A DNA stretch of 64,000 nt from Flabesymbios commensalis (GCA_964017125.1 OZ024914.1:30253149-30317148); one strand, 5' to 3'; numbered from the stretch's first letter, positions 47,040 to 58,245 are shown. A program made the numbers and translations. The notes: a model not told the origin generated them from the letters alone.

Positions 47040-47545
47040 GATATCGACTACAGTAGCCATTCTGTGTTTTTACCCTAATAATGATAATCATGATGCTCAG
47101 TGATTAACTTAGTCTTACCATAGAAGATTTAGAAAAGACTTCCACCTCTATGGTCTTACATTACTCCTACCGAAAATATCTGGTATGTGGCGGTGTCGTT
47201 TTAATGTTGGGCCAGCGTCGCAGACGTTGGCTCAACATTAAAATAACACTGATCCAAATAAAAATCTTAACATTAAGATTATCTCAACTTTCTCTATAAT
47301 ATCATTTTTATTGGAACAGTTGACCCTTACAGGTTTCTTAAAGCGCGATAGATTATAAGATTGATTCTATCGCGGCCCACAACTTAAAGGGAGGGGGGGG
47401 GGGATAATAATACATATGCAGATTTTGTATTCGAAATGCCAATCTGACAAATTTAATGCACAATTGTTCTTTTTGTCAACGGTTAGCCGTGCTTATTAAA
47501 CTGTAAATGAGCAAAAGTTACCCACGAAAACGCAAAATTATATAT
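47040..47545. other. Intronic DNA; palindrome remnant and decayed hairpin
   Basis: 47205-47255 holds a compact palindrome (TTTTAATGTTGGGCCAGCG, CGCAGACGTTGGCTCAACAT). 47345-47377 holds GCGCGATAGA and its complement. An 11-base G run is at 47393-47403. Confidence 0.5.
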
Positions 47546-48036
47546 GGGTAATTTTCACTTATATTGAAGTTGTGCCTCGCTACCGTGACTTACAATTTCA
47601 AGTGAGTAAAAATTACCCATTATATTAGATCAACAAAAGAAAATATTTAGACACTTATTTCGTGCTAATAACTGTGATTCGATCAGCAAATAAAACAAAT
47701 TGGAACCGACTATAACAACTACTTATCCTAATAAGGGTTAAGATAAGTTTTCTTAACTTTTTCTTATGTAAGACAGGAAAAGTTGAGTTAAGATCAAGAT
47801 TTTTAGTTGGATGGACTTTGATATCATAAAATAGGAATTTTTCCGCTGATTTACCATGTCTACATATTAAAAAGCTGGGTGTGAATCGCATGGCGACCAG
47901 ATGGCGTGTTCTGCCGTGCAAAGACAGTATCTAGTCACTTGTAAAGTAAGCAGATACTGGCTTTTATCTTTGCAGAACAGAGCCGCTGCCTGGCCTGGCC
48001 CGCGTGGGAGACAATGACCCGGCAGGTGTCGCTGAC

Positions 48037-48179
48037 CTGTAGCCAGGCTATTTTTGTTCTCTGGGATTCGTTTGCGATCGATCCAGTTATGCGAGGAAAG
48101 CCACATTTCCTCTAATTTGTTAAGTGCTGACTTGATGGTGGTGCCACGGGTCACAACTTTCTTTGTGGGTGTGCCTATG
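48037..48179 (-). CDS. Probable internal exon of an unidentified gene
   Basis: On the - strand a good acceptor (TTGTTTTATTTTCAG) precedes a 143-base open block that ends at CTACAG|GTCAGC. It starts in phase 2 and ends in phase 1, and encodes 47 full codons: IGTPTKKVVTRG, then TTIKSALNKLEEMW and LSSHNWIDRKRIPENKNS. It is hydrophilic, GC-richer than its surroundings and matches no repeat in this window. I do not recognise the family. It lies inside intron 1 of the + strand peptide gene, so it would be a nested or overlapping antisense gene whose other exons I cannot place. Confidence 0.45.
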
Positions 48180-48379
48180 CTGAAAATAAAACAACATAAA
48201 TGATTCAACAGCGAGGAGTAATGAAATCTCAAGAGTTACGACTCATGTTTTTTTTACTATTAAGATTGTTATTTGTTTCCTATTTATGGTCTGTACGGTT
48301 TCGGTAAGAGACATAGGCCCTCTATCTTATATTAAACAATCCACACGGGCTATTAAAAAGTATAAGGTCGGTTTACATT

Positions 48380-48538
48380 TAAGGGTCTTGTCAAGCTATA
48401 AAATATTCCAAAATCCGAGAAAAATTCGGATTGGCCATACCACAAACCCTACCCAATTTTTTTAAACATGTACACCCACCCACCCACTTCCGATTTTTTC
48501 TCGGATTTTTGGATTTTTTAACCTGACAAGACCCCTTA
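48380..48538. mobile_element. MITE with TAAGGGTCTTGTCA ends
   Basis: TAAGGGTCTTGTCAAGC at the left and CTGACAAGACCCCTTA at the right, with inner mirrored CCAAAATCCGAGAAAAATTC and TTTTTCTCGGATTTTTGG. About 160 bp, mostly foldback. The - strand frame across it is an artefact. Confidence 0.7.
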
Positions 48539-49046
48539 GTAATGTGGCACATAGGCCTACTAATGAACCATTCACAAGCTGCCATGACGTCATTTGCAAA
48601 CAGAGACGCAAATCTCCCTTCTGCCAGTAAACACGCACATTAAACCACTGTCAGTTTAACGTTGGTCCAGCGTCTACGACACTGGCCCAATCTTAAACCA
48701 ACATTGATTCAATGTATCTTGTTCACTCAGCGACTAACACTTTCCGTTTCCTGTGGCCCTACAAACATGCATTACGGCCAATTTTCGGCCGCACAACAAT
48801 AGAATCGTAACAATAGTAAACTCGACACTGCTTAGATATGCTGCCCTAATTGGCTATTTATACTCATTTCACACAGAGCATACATCCATGCAGGAGATAT
48901 AGGACTCACACTTCAATAAATATATCTTCAAGAATACTGTCAATCACGGATCGATGGTATCCTAGCTCACCTAATTAATCGCGGCAGATCATAAAAGAGA
49001 GCGAGATTTATCTGAAACTTTGATAGAGTTTGGTGCTTAACCTGCA
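48539..49046. other. Intronic DNA; palindrome remnant
   Basis: 48626-48720 is a diverged palindrome (GCCAGTAAACACGCAC, GTTGGTCCAGCGTCTACGAC). Nothing else is recognised. Confidence 0.5.
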
Positions 49047-49155
49047 CCCAGTAAGCACAAAACATTTGTATAACATTTATACAATGTTGAACCAACGACG
49101 AGGATGTTTGGCCGACGTTGTACGGATGCTATACAAATGTTTTGTGTTTGCTGGG
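49047..49155. mobile_element. CCCAG...CTGGG palindrome element
   Basis: CCCAGTAAGCACAAAACATT and AATGTTTTGTGTTTGCTGGG are complementary ends of a 109-bp foldback. The centre is less perfect than in 46931-47039. Confidence 0.82.
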
Positions 49156-49389
49156 CAGTTGTGTTTCTACAGATGTCGAGTTGAGTGACACATAATACAT
49201 TTTAAAATGTAATTTTATTGCTTCCATGGGAAAGTAAATTGTAATTTTTCAAAAGCTATACAAACAGACAGTACTACTACAGATCGTCGATCTGCATGCA
49301 CTGAAGATAATTCTTTTAACAAAGCATTCATATTTTAATAGAATTGTCCAATTTTGAAATGCTTTACCTGAAGCCATTTGTGTTTCCAG

Positions 49390-50409
49390 AAATAAACATA
49401 AATGAGTGCGGTAACAAATAGGCTAGCTGAGTGGTATGGTGTCTCTGGAATGGCTTTGGCTTGGTTTAAATCCTATCTTTGTGGCAGGCATCAAAGAATT
49501 AAAAATGACAAATCTTTTTCTGGCTCTAGTTTGCTTGAGCATGGAGTGCCGCAGGGGTCTGTACTTGGCCCTCTGCTTTTCAGTTTGTACACCGCTCCTC
49601 TAAGCACCATTATTTCAAGTTATTGATTGAGTCATCACTTATACGCCGATGATACACAAATTTACATCTCCTTAACAGGTGACACAGCTACTGAGTCATT
49701 AAAAATGCTTCAGAGCTGTATTACCGGGGTATCTGCTCGGATGGCTCATTCCAAACTAAAACTCAATCCTAGCAAGACTGAGTTTCTTCTCATTGGCTCG
49801 AAATCGCAGAGGGAGAAGTTTATTAACCTTTTCCCCCTTGCGGTGTTGGACAATGAGATGAATCCAGCAGATTCCGCAAGGAATTTGGGCGTCTTTTTTG
49901 ACAGTGGTTTGAATTTTCGTCAGCACATTTCGCAGGTGTCCAGTTCCTGTTTTTATCACATTAGAGATCTTAAACGCATCAGAAAAAGTCTACCTCTAGC
50001 TTTAGCAAAACAAATTGCAGTGGCACTGGTGACAAGCAAACTGGACTACTGTAACTCCTTATTACACCAAATTCCAGCTAAAGATCTACAGAAATCACAG
50101 CGTGTTCAGAACTGTTTAGCAAGGGTTGTGACAAAGGCTCCTCGTTTCAGTCGCTCTATTCCTCTACTAAAATCATTACATTGGCTTCCAATCAATTTTA
50201 GAATACAATTCAAAATATGCACTTTTGTATTTCGTTGTCTCGATGATGGTCAGCCATCTTATTTATCTAGCCTTCTTTTTTCTGCAGACTCCGTGAAACA
50301 TCTGCGATCAAACAACACAAATAAGCTCAAAGTACCACGTATCAGAACTAAGTTCGCCGAGGAGTTAGGCGCTAGAGAAGTTTTCATTTCATTTCATTTT
50401 TTATTTTGA
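49390..50409 (+). mobile_element. L2-like LINE reverse transcriptase fragment
   Basis: The RT domain begins within motif 3 (YGVSGMALAWFKSYLCGR), followed by HGVPQGSVLGPLLFSLYTAP and the catalytic YADDTQIY. An in-frame TGA at 49624-49626 splits the frame just before LSHHLYADD. Downstream motifs LKLNPSKTEFLLIGS, NLGVFFDSGLNFRQHI, SKLDYCNSLL and LKSLHWLPI are those of L2-type elements. 5' truncated; the last C-terminal part is lost, replaced by a TTTCATTTCATTTCATTTTT tail that resembles the SINE tail in this window. One stop otherwise leaves the frame open for about 335 codons. Confidence 0.92.
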
Positions 50410-51235
50410 CAAACTTACGACAGGGGGGGGGGGGGGCGCAATGTCATGACAATGTCAAGGCGCCACCTCTGCCATGTCTGCCATCTCTCGTTTGGATCTA
50501 TAGTTTTTGACTATGCAATGGTATCCCCCGTGCGGTAACATGCATAATTTGATCCATAATAATTATCTTGAAAATGTTCGACAATGGAAATGTCGCCTGT
50601 GGACCTTATCCACCAAGTCATTTAGATGGTATTATTTTGTGTAGTATAGACTCTATTACCATTGTATCATCGTTGAAAACATAAGTGCCACTATAGTTTA
50701 GTATTAAATTACTCTGAGCGATTGGTACAATTTTACATATTTACATGCCGTCAAATTGTTTGTGTTGTTTAATTGAATGATATTATTCAAAAAAATTCCT
50801 TTCTCCAAAAAAGTTTGGCCATTATGTGACCTTGAAAACGTCACAAGTGCAGAATGGTCGCCACTTCGTTAAAGTAGACACTACTGTAGCAAAGAAAACT
50901 GACATTTTGATTGATAATAGTGTAAATTGTAAAGTAATGATAGCTAACATTTGTAGCCGCCCCCACGCCACGCTATGATGTTTTCGAGTGTTTTCACCCG
51001 TCATTATTCAGAATTTTTTATCAGAATACTAAACTTGGTGATTGCTGTCTGAAATGTGGGGTCGCAAAATCAATAATGTTTCAAATAGGTTACGGATCAT
51101 AAAGGAAATGTCAGTGTGACTTCTGGGTAACACTTCCAATCATTACATGCACGTGTTTTCAAAAATGGAGATGTGTTATTACCGTCTGAAGATGCAAGAA
51201 AGGTGAGCAGAGCACACAATCATATTGTCCCCACC
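50410..51235. other. Intronic DNA, no confident gene
   Basis: A 14-base G run lies at 50423-50436. A 12-codon ATG frame at 51165-51202 (MEMCYYRLKMQE) ends in phase 2 at GAAAG|GTGAGC, which would also fit the acceptor at 61022. It is too short to trust. Confidence 0.4.
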
Positions 51236-51460
51236 TCAACCATAAAAGTGCTGAATATTTATAAACCATGGAGACTAAAGGTTTTTTCAATTTGAAATCA
51301 TTATAAAATGTCTTAGTTATTTTTTTCCGTTTCATTTGAATACCGATGTTATGTTTCTACGGCCATTATAAATATTTTTACTCTTACAATGCGGGGATCG
51401 ACTTTAGACGTCAGAATCTGAAGTCTACAGACGTCAGATTCTGACGTCCAAGGTCTACAC
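51236..51460 (+). mobile_element. TTAA-type MITE, family 2, right end decayed
   Basis: Body landmarks are intact (CCATGGAGACTAAAGG, TTCAATTTGAAATCATTATA, TTCATTTGAATACCGATGTT, GCGGGGATCGACTTTAGACG). The terminal AAAGGGTTAA is lost. Confidence 0.72.
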
Positions 51461-52454
51461 GTCCCTTAGCAAAATTGATAGCAATATGGTTCTCACTTAA
51501 CAATTGTTCAGCAAGCCTGCAGAAATATAGTGTGTTAAGAATTTATGTCAGGTTAAACCACGATACTACTGAAATCATAATTTTTAACTTCCTCCCGACA
51601 AGTAAATATAGTTTAGGTAAGCCACCTCACTAGTAAAAGGGTATCAAAAAGAAAAATAAAATAAAATAAAATTGATTGAAAGTCATAGCACCTTTTCTAA
51701 TGATGCTATTTCTGTCACGAAGTATGGTGACCAAGCCCGGCCGGAAATAGAATAAAACATGTGACAAATATATGTGACGTTTTAAAAAATCTCGTGAATC
51801 ATATCCTCATGTCCGTTTAATCATACCAAGCACTTAAGTGTGCTTTGGAAGCTGTTTTTATAACATGATCCCGAGTACTGAGTGTTTACAGTCAATTATT
51901 ATTCCAAGGTCAAGCGTTTTATCAGAATGATATAAAAATTTCATGCGATATTGTTGGCTGGGTACACGTGACTTTCGACTAATGAATTTAACTTTAGATT
52001 TTATAGAAATTTTACAGGAATTATATTTTCATTTGTGACTCCATGATAGCCAAGAATTAACTTATTTCTGAGAAACATTAATCTCTGCTGCATTTGATTT
52101 ACCATTTAGCATTATCCGCCTATACTGGAGTCTCATAATATGCATGTATTAAATAAGCTATTGTTGTAAAGTGGCAAAAATAGCATAATTTCTAGCCTTG
52201 ATGTACACATGAAAACTACCATCCTATCAACTCAAACCTTGGTTACTTTTGGTGTTGAGATAAATCCGTTGTTAAGCGTCTTTCGGGATTCTGCTCCTTG
52301 ATTAAAAGTTTCCTGGGGTATTTAAGATTTAACACCTGGTTGGAACCTGGGACGCCGCAATCACTGGCGTGCTATCCAGCACAAGAGGGATTCTATAGAA
52401 GCGTACGTATCACGTCACGACGGCTTAATATCTGAACATATCCTATTCTGCTCT
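51461..52454. other. Intronic DNA, no gene seen
   Basis: AT-rich, with an AAAATA run near 51650. No recognised repeat or coding block. Confidence 0.5.
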
Positions 52455-52517
52455 GCAAAGCCAAGAGGCAGTATCTGCTTATTTGTAAAGTGAGCAGATA
52501 CTGCCTCTTGGCTTTGC
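52455..52517. repeat. Perfect 25-bp hairpin, precursor-microRNA-like size
   Basis: GCAAAGCCAAGAGGCAGTAT and five more bases form a perfect stem with 52493-52517 across a 13-base loop. A diverged relative (GCAAAGACAGTATCTAGTC ... AGCAGATACTGGC) lies near 47920-47993. It could be a tiny MITE or a hairpin RNA; the relative favours a repeat. Confidence 0.6.
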
Positions 52518-52912
52518 ATATTCATATATTTGGACATCTCGCAATGGATACTCTTCCCAGAGGTTAGTTAGCACAGTCTTAGCCTCGTTTCATGAATACG
52601 GCCTGTTATTAGCTACTATGCTTATCTTGAGATCAAAGAAATTGACTGCCTACTTGACAAACCAAGAAATATAATAGTTTTTTTGGAACCCTGTTATCAA
52701 AACAACGACAGAGTTCTCATACTCAAAAATGTCTAATAATTTACCGCTTCTTAGGTCTCGAACCCCGAAATTTGATACATTTAAAAATATGGTGACACAT
52801 GGTTCTTACGCGCTGGCCCAACATTAATCATGTTAATACAGTATTGGATCAACGTATCGTATTTGCCGGGAGTGGACTATATACTTGCTGTAGCGCGTCA
52901 CTTGGACTACAT
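52518..52912. other. Intronic DNA, no gene seen
   Basis: No recognised features. Confidence 0.5.
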
Positions 52913-53024
52913 CCCAATAAACACAAAACATTTGTATATCATTTGGACAATGCTGGACCAAGACGTCGAAGACTTCGTCGTCGTAGGCGTACAAATGTTA
53001 TGCAAATGTTTTGTGTTTGCTGGG
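52913..53024. mobile_element. CCCAA...TGGGA palindrome element
   Basis: CCCAATAAACACAAAACATT and AATGTTTTGTGTTTGCTGGG bound the unit, with a GC-rich centre containing GACGTCGAAGACTTCGTCGT. Open frames crossing it are artefacts. Confidence 0.8.
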
Positions 53025-53342
53025 ACACTGCTAAATGCTGGTGAAGATTACGACAATGGAGTGGACCTCCGTGCATACGAACAGGGTTCAATTCCCGCCT
53101 GTTGCAGATAGGCTCTCAGATAAATATAATTTGTTCGCCCCTTCAAAGCTGCAAGATATTACGGCGCTAGATTTGCTTATCGTTGTCAGTTGTCGCCCAG
53201 CTTTGATGTTGAGCATTTCCGGAAGGCATATGTATCACCCTAAGGTGCTCAGGTTTGAATAAACACTTGTAGTCCATAAACAAATGGCAATGTGAATTCT
53301 CGAAACGAACGTAGGCCCTGTATTTAGCGTAGCATTAACAGC

Positions 53343-53466
53343 AGAGGCGCAGTCAGATTTTTTCACCTGTACCATCGGCGTACGACAGGGAGAAAATCTT
53401 CCTCCACTTCTGTTCTCCATATATCTCCACGACCTAAAGTCGTTCATATCGCGTAAATGCAACTGA
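53343..53466 (+). mobile_element. LINE RT fragment, part 1
   Basis: The translation contains DFFTCTIGVRQGENLPPLLF followed by SIYLHDL, the template-grip region of a Jockey/CR1-type RT (usually GVRQGENLSPLLF). It ends in TGA at 53464-53466, before the catalytic YADD region. A SINE and then a C-terminal LINE piece follow. Confidence 0.82.
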
Positions 53467-53607
53467 TTAAAAAGACATAGACAAATTGCAAAAAGAGCAT
53501 CTTTATGAAGAAATTGTAACATAATTTAAACTTTATATACTTTTGTACTCCTTCAAGTTTCAAAGTAACAAAATGTTTCTTCCACGCTCACTCTTCCACG
53601 CTCACTC

Positions 53608-53898
53608 GCGGGGGCCCTAGGGTAGTGGTTAGCACCGCTGCCTTTCGCGCTAGAGTTCGGGGTTCGGTTCTCGGTCTCGGATGTTTGAACGAAGCAAAAA
53701 TGTTTTTTCCCCATCCACGTGTGAAACTCGTGACCGAGAGGTAGCGTGCTCGGCCTCAGACCGCCAGGGCTCAAATTTCTAATCATGTGTCTGGAGGGAA
53801 GTGCCATCCCATTCATCTCACGATCCTCAAGAGGTTCTTCTGGCCCAGTTTGGCCCATAGGTGGCATAAAAACTCATTAATTTTATTTCATTTTATCT
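53608..53898 (+). mobile_element. Dimeric SINE inserted in LINE remnants
   Basis: GCGGGGGCCCTAGGGTAGTG to the CATTTTATTT-type tail. Both tRNA-like units are present; a short deletion removes the segment between GTGTGAAACTC and GTGACCGAGAGG. It separates two LINE pieces. Confidence 0.9.
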
Positions 53899-53907
53899 CA
53901 TTATTAA

Positions 53908-54175
53908 AACATCGTTTGGCTTTGAAAATTATCTAAATGAATTACCAGACCTACTGAGGAAATATTTCACAAAGTTTAGATGTCGAAATAATCGCCTACC
54001 CATAGAGCTCGGTGTTCGTTCAAAAGTCCTTCGTGATATGCGGTCATGCACATTTTGTGAGACAAACATAGGTGAGAAACTGTTGTCCTAATTTGAAAGA
54101 AAAACGCAAAAACTTTATTAATTCAAAATATTAAATAAGCCACACAACTTTTTACCTACAATACTTTTTTAAATA
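53908..54175 (+). mobile_element. LINE C-terminal fragment, part 2
   Basis: The translation FGFENYLNELPDLLRKYFTK, then FRCRNNRLPIELGVRS and CTFCETNIG, matches the conserved C-terminal block (FTKFR..NH.LPIE.G...C..C) of the same Jockey-like LINE class. It continues as NLKEKRKNFINSKY and, after a frameshift, NKPHNFLPTILF. Broken and 3' truncated. Confidence 0.8.
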
Positions 54176-54177
54176 GA

Positions 54178-54355
54178 CTAATAGTGGAGCAGCAGAGCAG
54201 GTCAATTTTTTCGGGGTACCCATCCGCAAAAAGTAACATTATGTGTTATATACCAAATGGAAGCTTAGCATCTCTGGATTCAGAAAAGTGATGGTGCTAA
54301 GGCCGCAGCCTAGAGAGATTTTTGTAATCTGACCTTGAAGTAGGGTACTGTGTAT
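54178..54355 (+). repeat. Repeat arm (inverted partner 59996-60172)
   Basis: TAGTGGAGCAGCAGAGCAG, CAAAAAGTAACATTATGTG, TTATATACCAAATGGAAGC, AAAGTGATGGTGCTAAGG and TAATCTGACCTTGAAGTA mirror 59996-60172 with moderate divergence. Confidence 0.78.
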
Positions 54356-54789
54356 TCCGAAAAATGCATTATTTGCGATATTCTAGCATAAAAAAACCTA
54401 AGCAATCTGTCACAACTCCTTATGTAACATATATTTCACATAAAATCACAAAGCTAATGACACACAATTATGTTATCATTTCAGCCTCATTGTTTTATTT
54501 TTTAATTTATTTTCTATTTGTTCCTAAATATAGATTAATCTTTGAAAACCACATGGTTTTTGAAAAAAGAAATGTGAATGTTTTCAAAGCCGTGCCTTCT
54601 TTATTAGTGGCCGGCAGTTTATAAGTTACCAGTTGCTGGTGTTGTACCAAGAAATCGATATATTAGCTAGCATAGAAAACCTCAAAACAAAAAAATTGTA
54701 TATTTGTATGCCGTTTCTACCATATTTCAAGCGACTGAGGGCCGACACGTGTAGTCTAGTGGGATTACATGTAAGTATATTTGCGAGGG
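54356..54789. other. Intronic DNA, no gene seen
   Basis: AT-rich; the 86-codon frame at 54364 is hydrophobic and unsupported. A GTAAGTAT donor-like word at 54771 follows sequence that also lies near the satellite head and is not called an exon. Confidence 0.45.
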
Positions 54790-54975
54790 TGCCCGTGCAC
54801 GCACGGAAATATACTTCTATTCGGTGTATTGAGCTTGTAGAAACCCCGTAGAAAATGGTTAGATATGTTAACCAGCTGCAAGCTGGAAATAGGTCCCATG
54901 TGTCATTTCTATGCAAATTTATACCGCCATTAAATATATATTTAATTAGAGCTTGGTCAATATCACAGATAAAGA
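54790..54975 (+). repeat. Head segment preceding 21-bp satellite, copy 2
   Basis: Matches 27670-27868: CGGAAATATACTTCTATTCG, AACCCCGTAGAAAATGG, GTTAGATATGTTAACCAGC, GTGTCATTTCTATGCAAAT, GCTTGGTCAATATCACAG. Confidence 0.75.
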
Positions 54976-55275
54976 TATAATAATGGTGTCTACATCCATA
55001 TTTTGAGGGTCAAAGAAGACAACAAAACTGTTTTTAGAGTGATCTGATGTGTTTCAGAAAATTTAGTATGCAAATTAGCGCCGCCATTACCGAAAAATAT
55101 ATATCTATTTATGGCTTGGTCAATATACCAGATCACGCAACAAAAATGGTATGTACACCCATGTTTTCAGGGTTAATAAAGACAATAAAACCATGCTCGG
55201 AGTGATCGGATGTGTTGCAGTAAAAATAGTATGCAAATTAGTGCCGTCATTACTGAAAAATTGATTTCACTTGTA
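54910..55275 (+). repeat. Three tandem units of about 150-165 bp
   Basis: ATGCAAATT(T/A)...CCGCCATTA, GGCTTGGTCAATAT, and GAGTGATC(T/G)GATGTGTT recur three times at about 54912, 55069 and 55230. The array at 27.7 kb has only one such unit before its satellite. Confidence 0.72.
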
Positions 55276-55582
55276 AGGTCGCTCAATACGCCTATCGTTG
55301 ATAACTGAACATTTAAATGATTCTGTGAGCTAGTGACCACAATTAAAATATTATAAGATTGATCTAATACATTTGAAAAACACTAGCAGCGTTTCCAGCA
55401 TATTGGAAAATGATCAGAACCATTTTTTGTTAAATTACTGTACAATTAGATCAGAAGATAATATGGCATAGGCTTATCATAGTTTTGTGGTTTAGCCTCA
55501 GACCAGCCTTGAACTAGCCTAAACATGCATGATATGGATGGATATGCTTATTTCTAAAAAAAGAAGGGTAGATTAAGACTAG
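55276..55582. other. No gene seen
   Basis: Transition between the head repeats and the satellite. Nothing recognised. Confidence 0.5.
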
Positions 55583-58245
55583 TACACTTTGAAGGTTATC
55601 TCATCCACTACAAAAGTGATCTTGGCCACCACAGAACTGACCACAGCCACTTTAAAAGTTGTCCCATCCACTACAAAACTGATCTTGGCCACTGACGAAG
55701 TGATTACAACAACTTTAAAAGTTGTCTCAGCCACTACAAAAGTGATCTTGAACATAGAAGAAGTTTTCATAACCACACTAAAAGTTATCTCAGCAGTTAC
55801 GAAAGTGATCTTGGCCACAAACAATCTGATGTCAACAACTGAAAAAGTGATTTCAGTCACTACAAAAGTGATCCTGACCACTGAATAATTGATAATAACC
55901 ACTTTGAAAGTCATCTTATCTACTGAAGAAGAAGTGATTACAACCACTTTAAAAGTTACCTCAGTCGGCACAAAAGTAATATTTGACACTAGCAGACTGA
56001 TGTCAGCCACTTAAGAAGCAATCTCAGTCACTACAAAAGTGCTCTTGGACACTGAAGAATTAATAACATTCACTCTAAAAAGTATCTAAACCACTACAAA
56101 AGTGATCTTGGCCACAGAAGAATTGATAACATCCTCTTTAAAAATGATTTGAGTCACTACAAAGGTGATCTTGGCCACTAACAAACAGTTATCAGCCAAC
56201 GAAAAAAATATTTAAGCCACTGCAAAAGTGAACTAGGCCACTGAAGAAGTGATCACAGTCACATTAAAAAGTAACTAAACCATTACAAAAGTGATCTTAG
56301 CCACTAAATAAGTGATAACAGACACTTTAAACGTTATCTCAGCCGCTACGAAAGTGATCTTGGCCACAAACAATCTGATGTCAACCACTGAAAAAGTGAT
56401 CTCAGTCACTACAAAAGTGATCTTGACCACTGAATAATTGATAATAACCACTTTGAAAGTAATCTCATCCACTGCAAACGTGATCTTGGTCACAGAAGAA
56501 GTGATTACAACCACTTTAAAAGTTACCTCATCGGTACAAAAGTAATCTTTGACACTAGCAGACTGATGTCAGCCACTTAAGAAGCGATCTCAGTCACTAC
56601 AAAAGTTTATTTGGACACTGAAGAATTAATAACATTCACCCTAAAAAGTATCTAAACCACTACAAAAGTGATCTTGGCCACAGAAGAATTGATAACATCC
56701 TCTTTAAAAATTATCTGAGTCACTACAAAGGTGATCTTGGCCACTAACAAACAGTTATCAGCCACCGAAACAAATATTCAAGCCACTGCAAAAGTGAACT
56801 AGGCCACTGAAGAAGTGATCACAGTCACATTAAAAAGTAATTAAACCATTACAAAAGTTATCTTAGCCACTAAATAAGTGAGAACAGCCACTTTAAACGT
56901 TATCTCAGCCGCTACAAAAGTTATCTTTGCCACTAACAAACTGATTTCAACCACTGAAAACGTGATTTCAGTCACTACAAAAGTGATCTTGACACGGAAG
57001 ATGTGATCAAAACCACTTTGAAAATGATCTCGTCTACTACAAAAGTGATCTTGGTCACTGACAAAGTGATCAAAGCCACATTAAAAATCATCTCAGCCAC
57101 CATAAAGGTGATCACAGCCGCCAACAAACTGGTCTTGTTCACTGAAGAAGTGATCACAGCTACTTTAAAAGTGATCTCTGCCACTACAAAGATGATCTTG
57201 GCCACTGAAGAAACGGTACAACCAATTTAAAAGTTATCTCAGCCACTACAAAGGTGATCTTGGCCACTAACCAACTGGTGTCAGCCACTGAAAAATTTAT
57301 CTAAGCCACTATAAAGTGATTTTGGACACTAACGAATTGATCACAGCCACTTTAAAAGTTATCTCAGCCACTACAAAAGTGATGTTGTTCACTGAAGAAG
57401 TGATTACAACCACTTTAAAAGTGATCACAGCTACTACAATAGTGATCTTAGTCACTGAAGAGGTGATCACAACCACTTTAAAGGTTGTCTTAACCGCTAC
57501 AAAAGTGATCATGACTACAAAAGTAGTCATCAAAAGTTATCACAGCCAGTACAAAATTGATCTCTGTCACTGACGATGTCATCACAGCCACTTAAAAGTT
57601 ACTTTTGCCGGTACAAATGTGATCTGGCCACTGGTGAAGTGCTCACAGACACTTTTAACATTATCTCAGCCCGTACAGATAATTTTCGTCACTGAAAAAG
57701 TGATTACAGCAACATTAAAAGTTATCTGAGCCACCACAAAGATTATCTCGGCCACAAACAAACTGATATTGTCCACCGTAGAAGTGATCACAACAACTTT
57801 AAAAATTATCTCAGCCACTACAAAAGTGATCTTGGCCACGGAAGAAATGGTGACATCCAATTTAAAAGTTATTTCACCGCTACAAAAGTGATGTTGGCCA
57901 CTAAAGAAGTCATCATAGCCACTTTAAAAGTTATCTCAGCCACCACAAAGGTTATCTTGGGCACTGATTAAGTGAGCAGAGGCACTTGAAAAGTTATCTC
58001 AGCCAATACAAAATTTATCTTGGCCACAAAAGAAGTGATCACAGCCACTTTAAAAGCTATCCCCGCCACCACAAAAGCGATCTTGGACATAAACAAACTA
58101 ATCTTGTCCACAGAAGTAATCACAGCCACTTTAAAAGTTATCTCAGCCACTACAAAATGATCTTGACCACTGGAGAAGTGATCACAGCCACTTTAAAAGT
58201 GATCTCAGGCACTACCAAAGTGATATTGGCCACTGAAGAAGACAA
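55583..58245 (+). repeat. 21-bp-monomer satellite, array 2, with higher-order repeat
   Basis: About 2.7 kb of monomers such as GTGATCTTGGCCACTGAAGA, GTGATCACAGCCACTTTAAA and GTTATCTCAGCCACTACAAA. Within it a block starting at about 55783 recurs at about 56333 and again begins at about 56899, a higher-order unit of roughly 550-566 bp containing the same variant order, such as TTATCAGCCAACGAAAAAAA and CCACTGCAAAAGTGAACTAG. Frames open on both strands follow from the 21-bp period. A remnant of the array lies at 58531-58625. Confidence 0.93.

Noticed and set aside
47867-48232. 121-codon frame on the - strand as one protein
   Set aside because: Only the central 143 bases are bounded by splice signals; the flanks run into intron-like and hairpin sequence.
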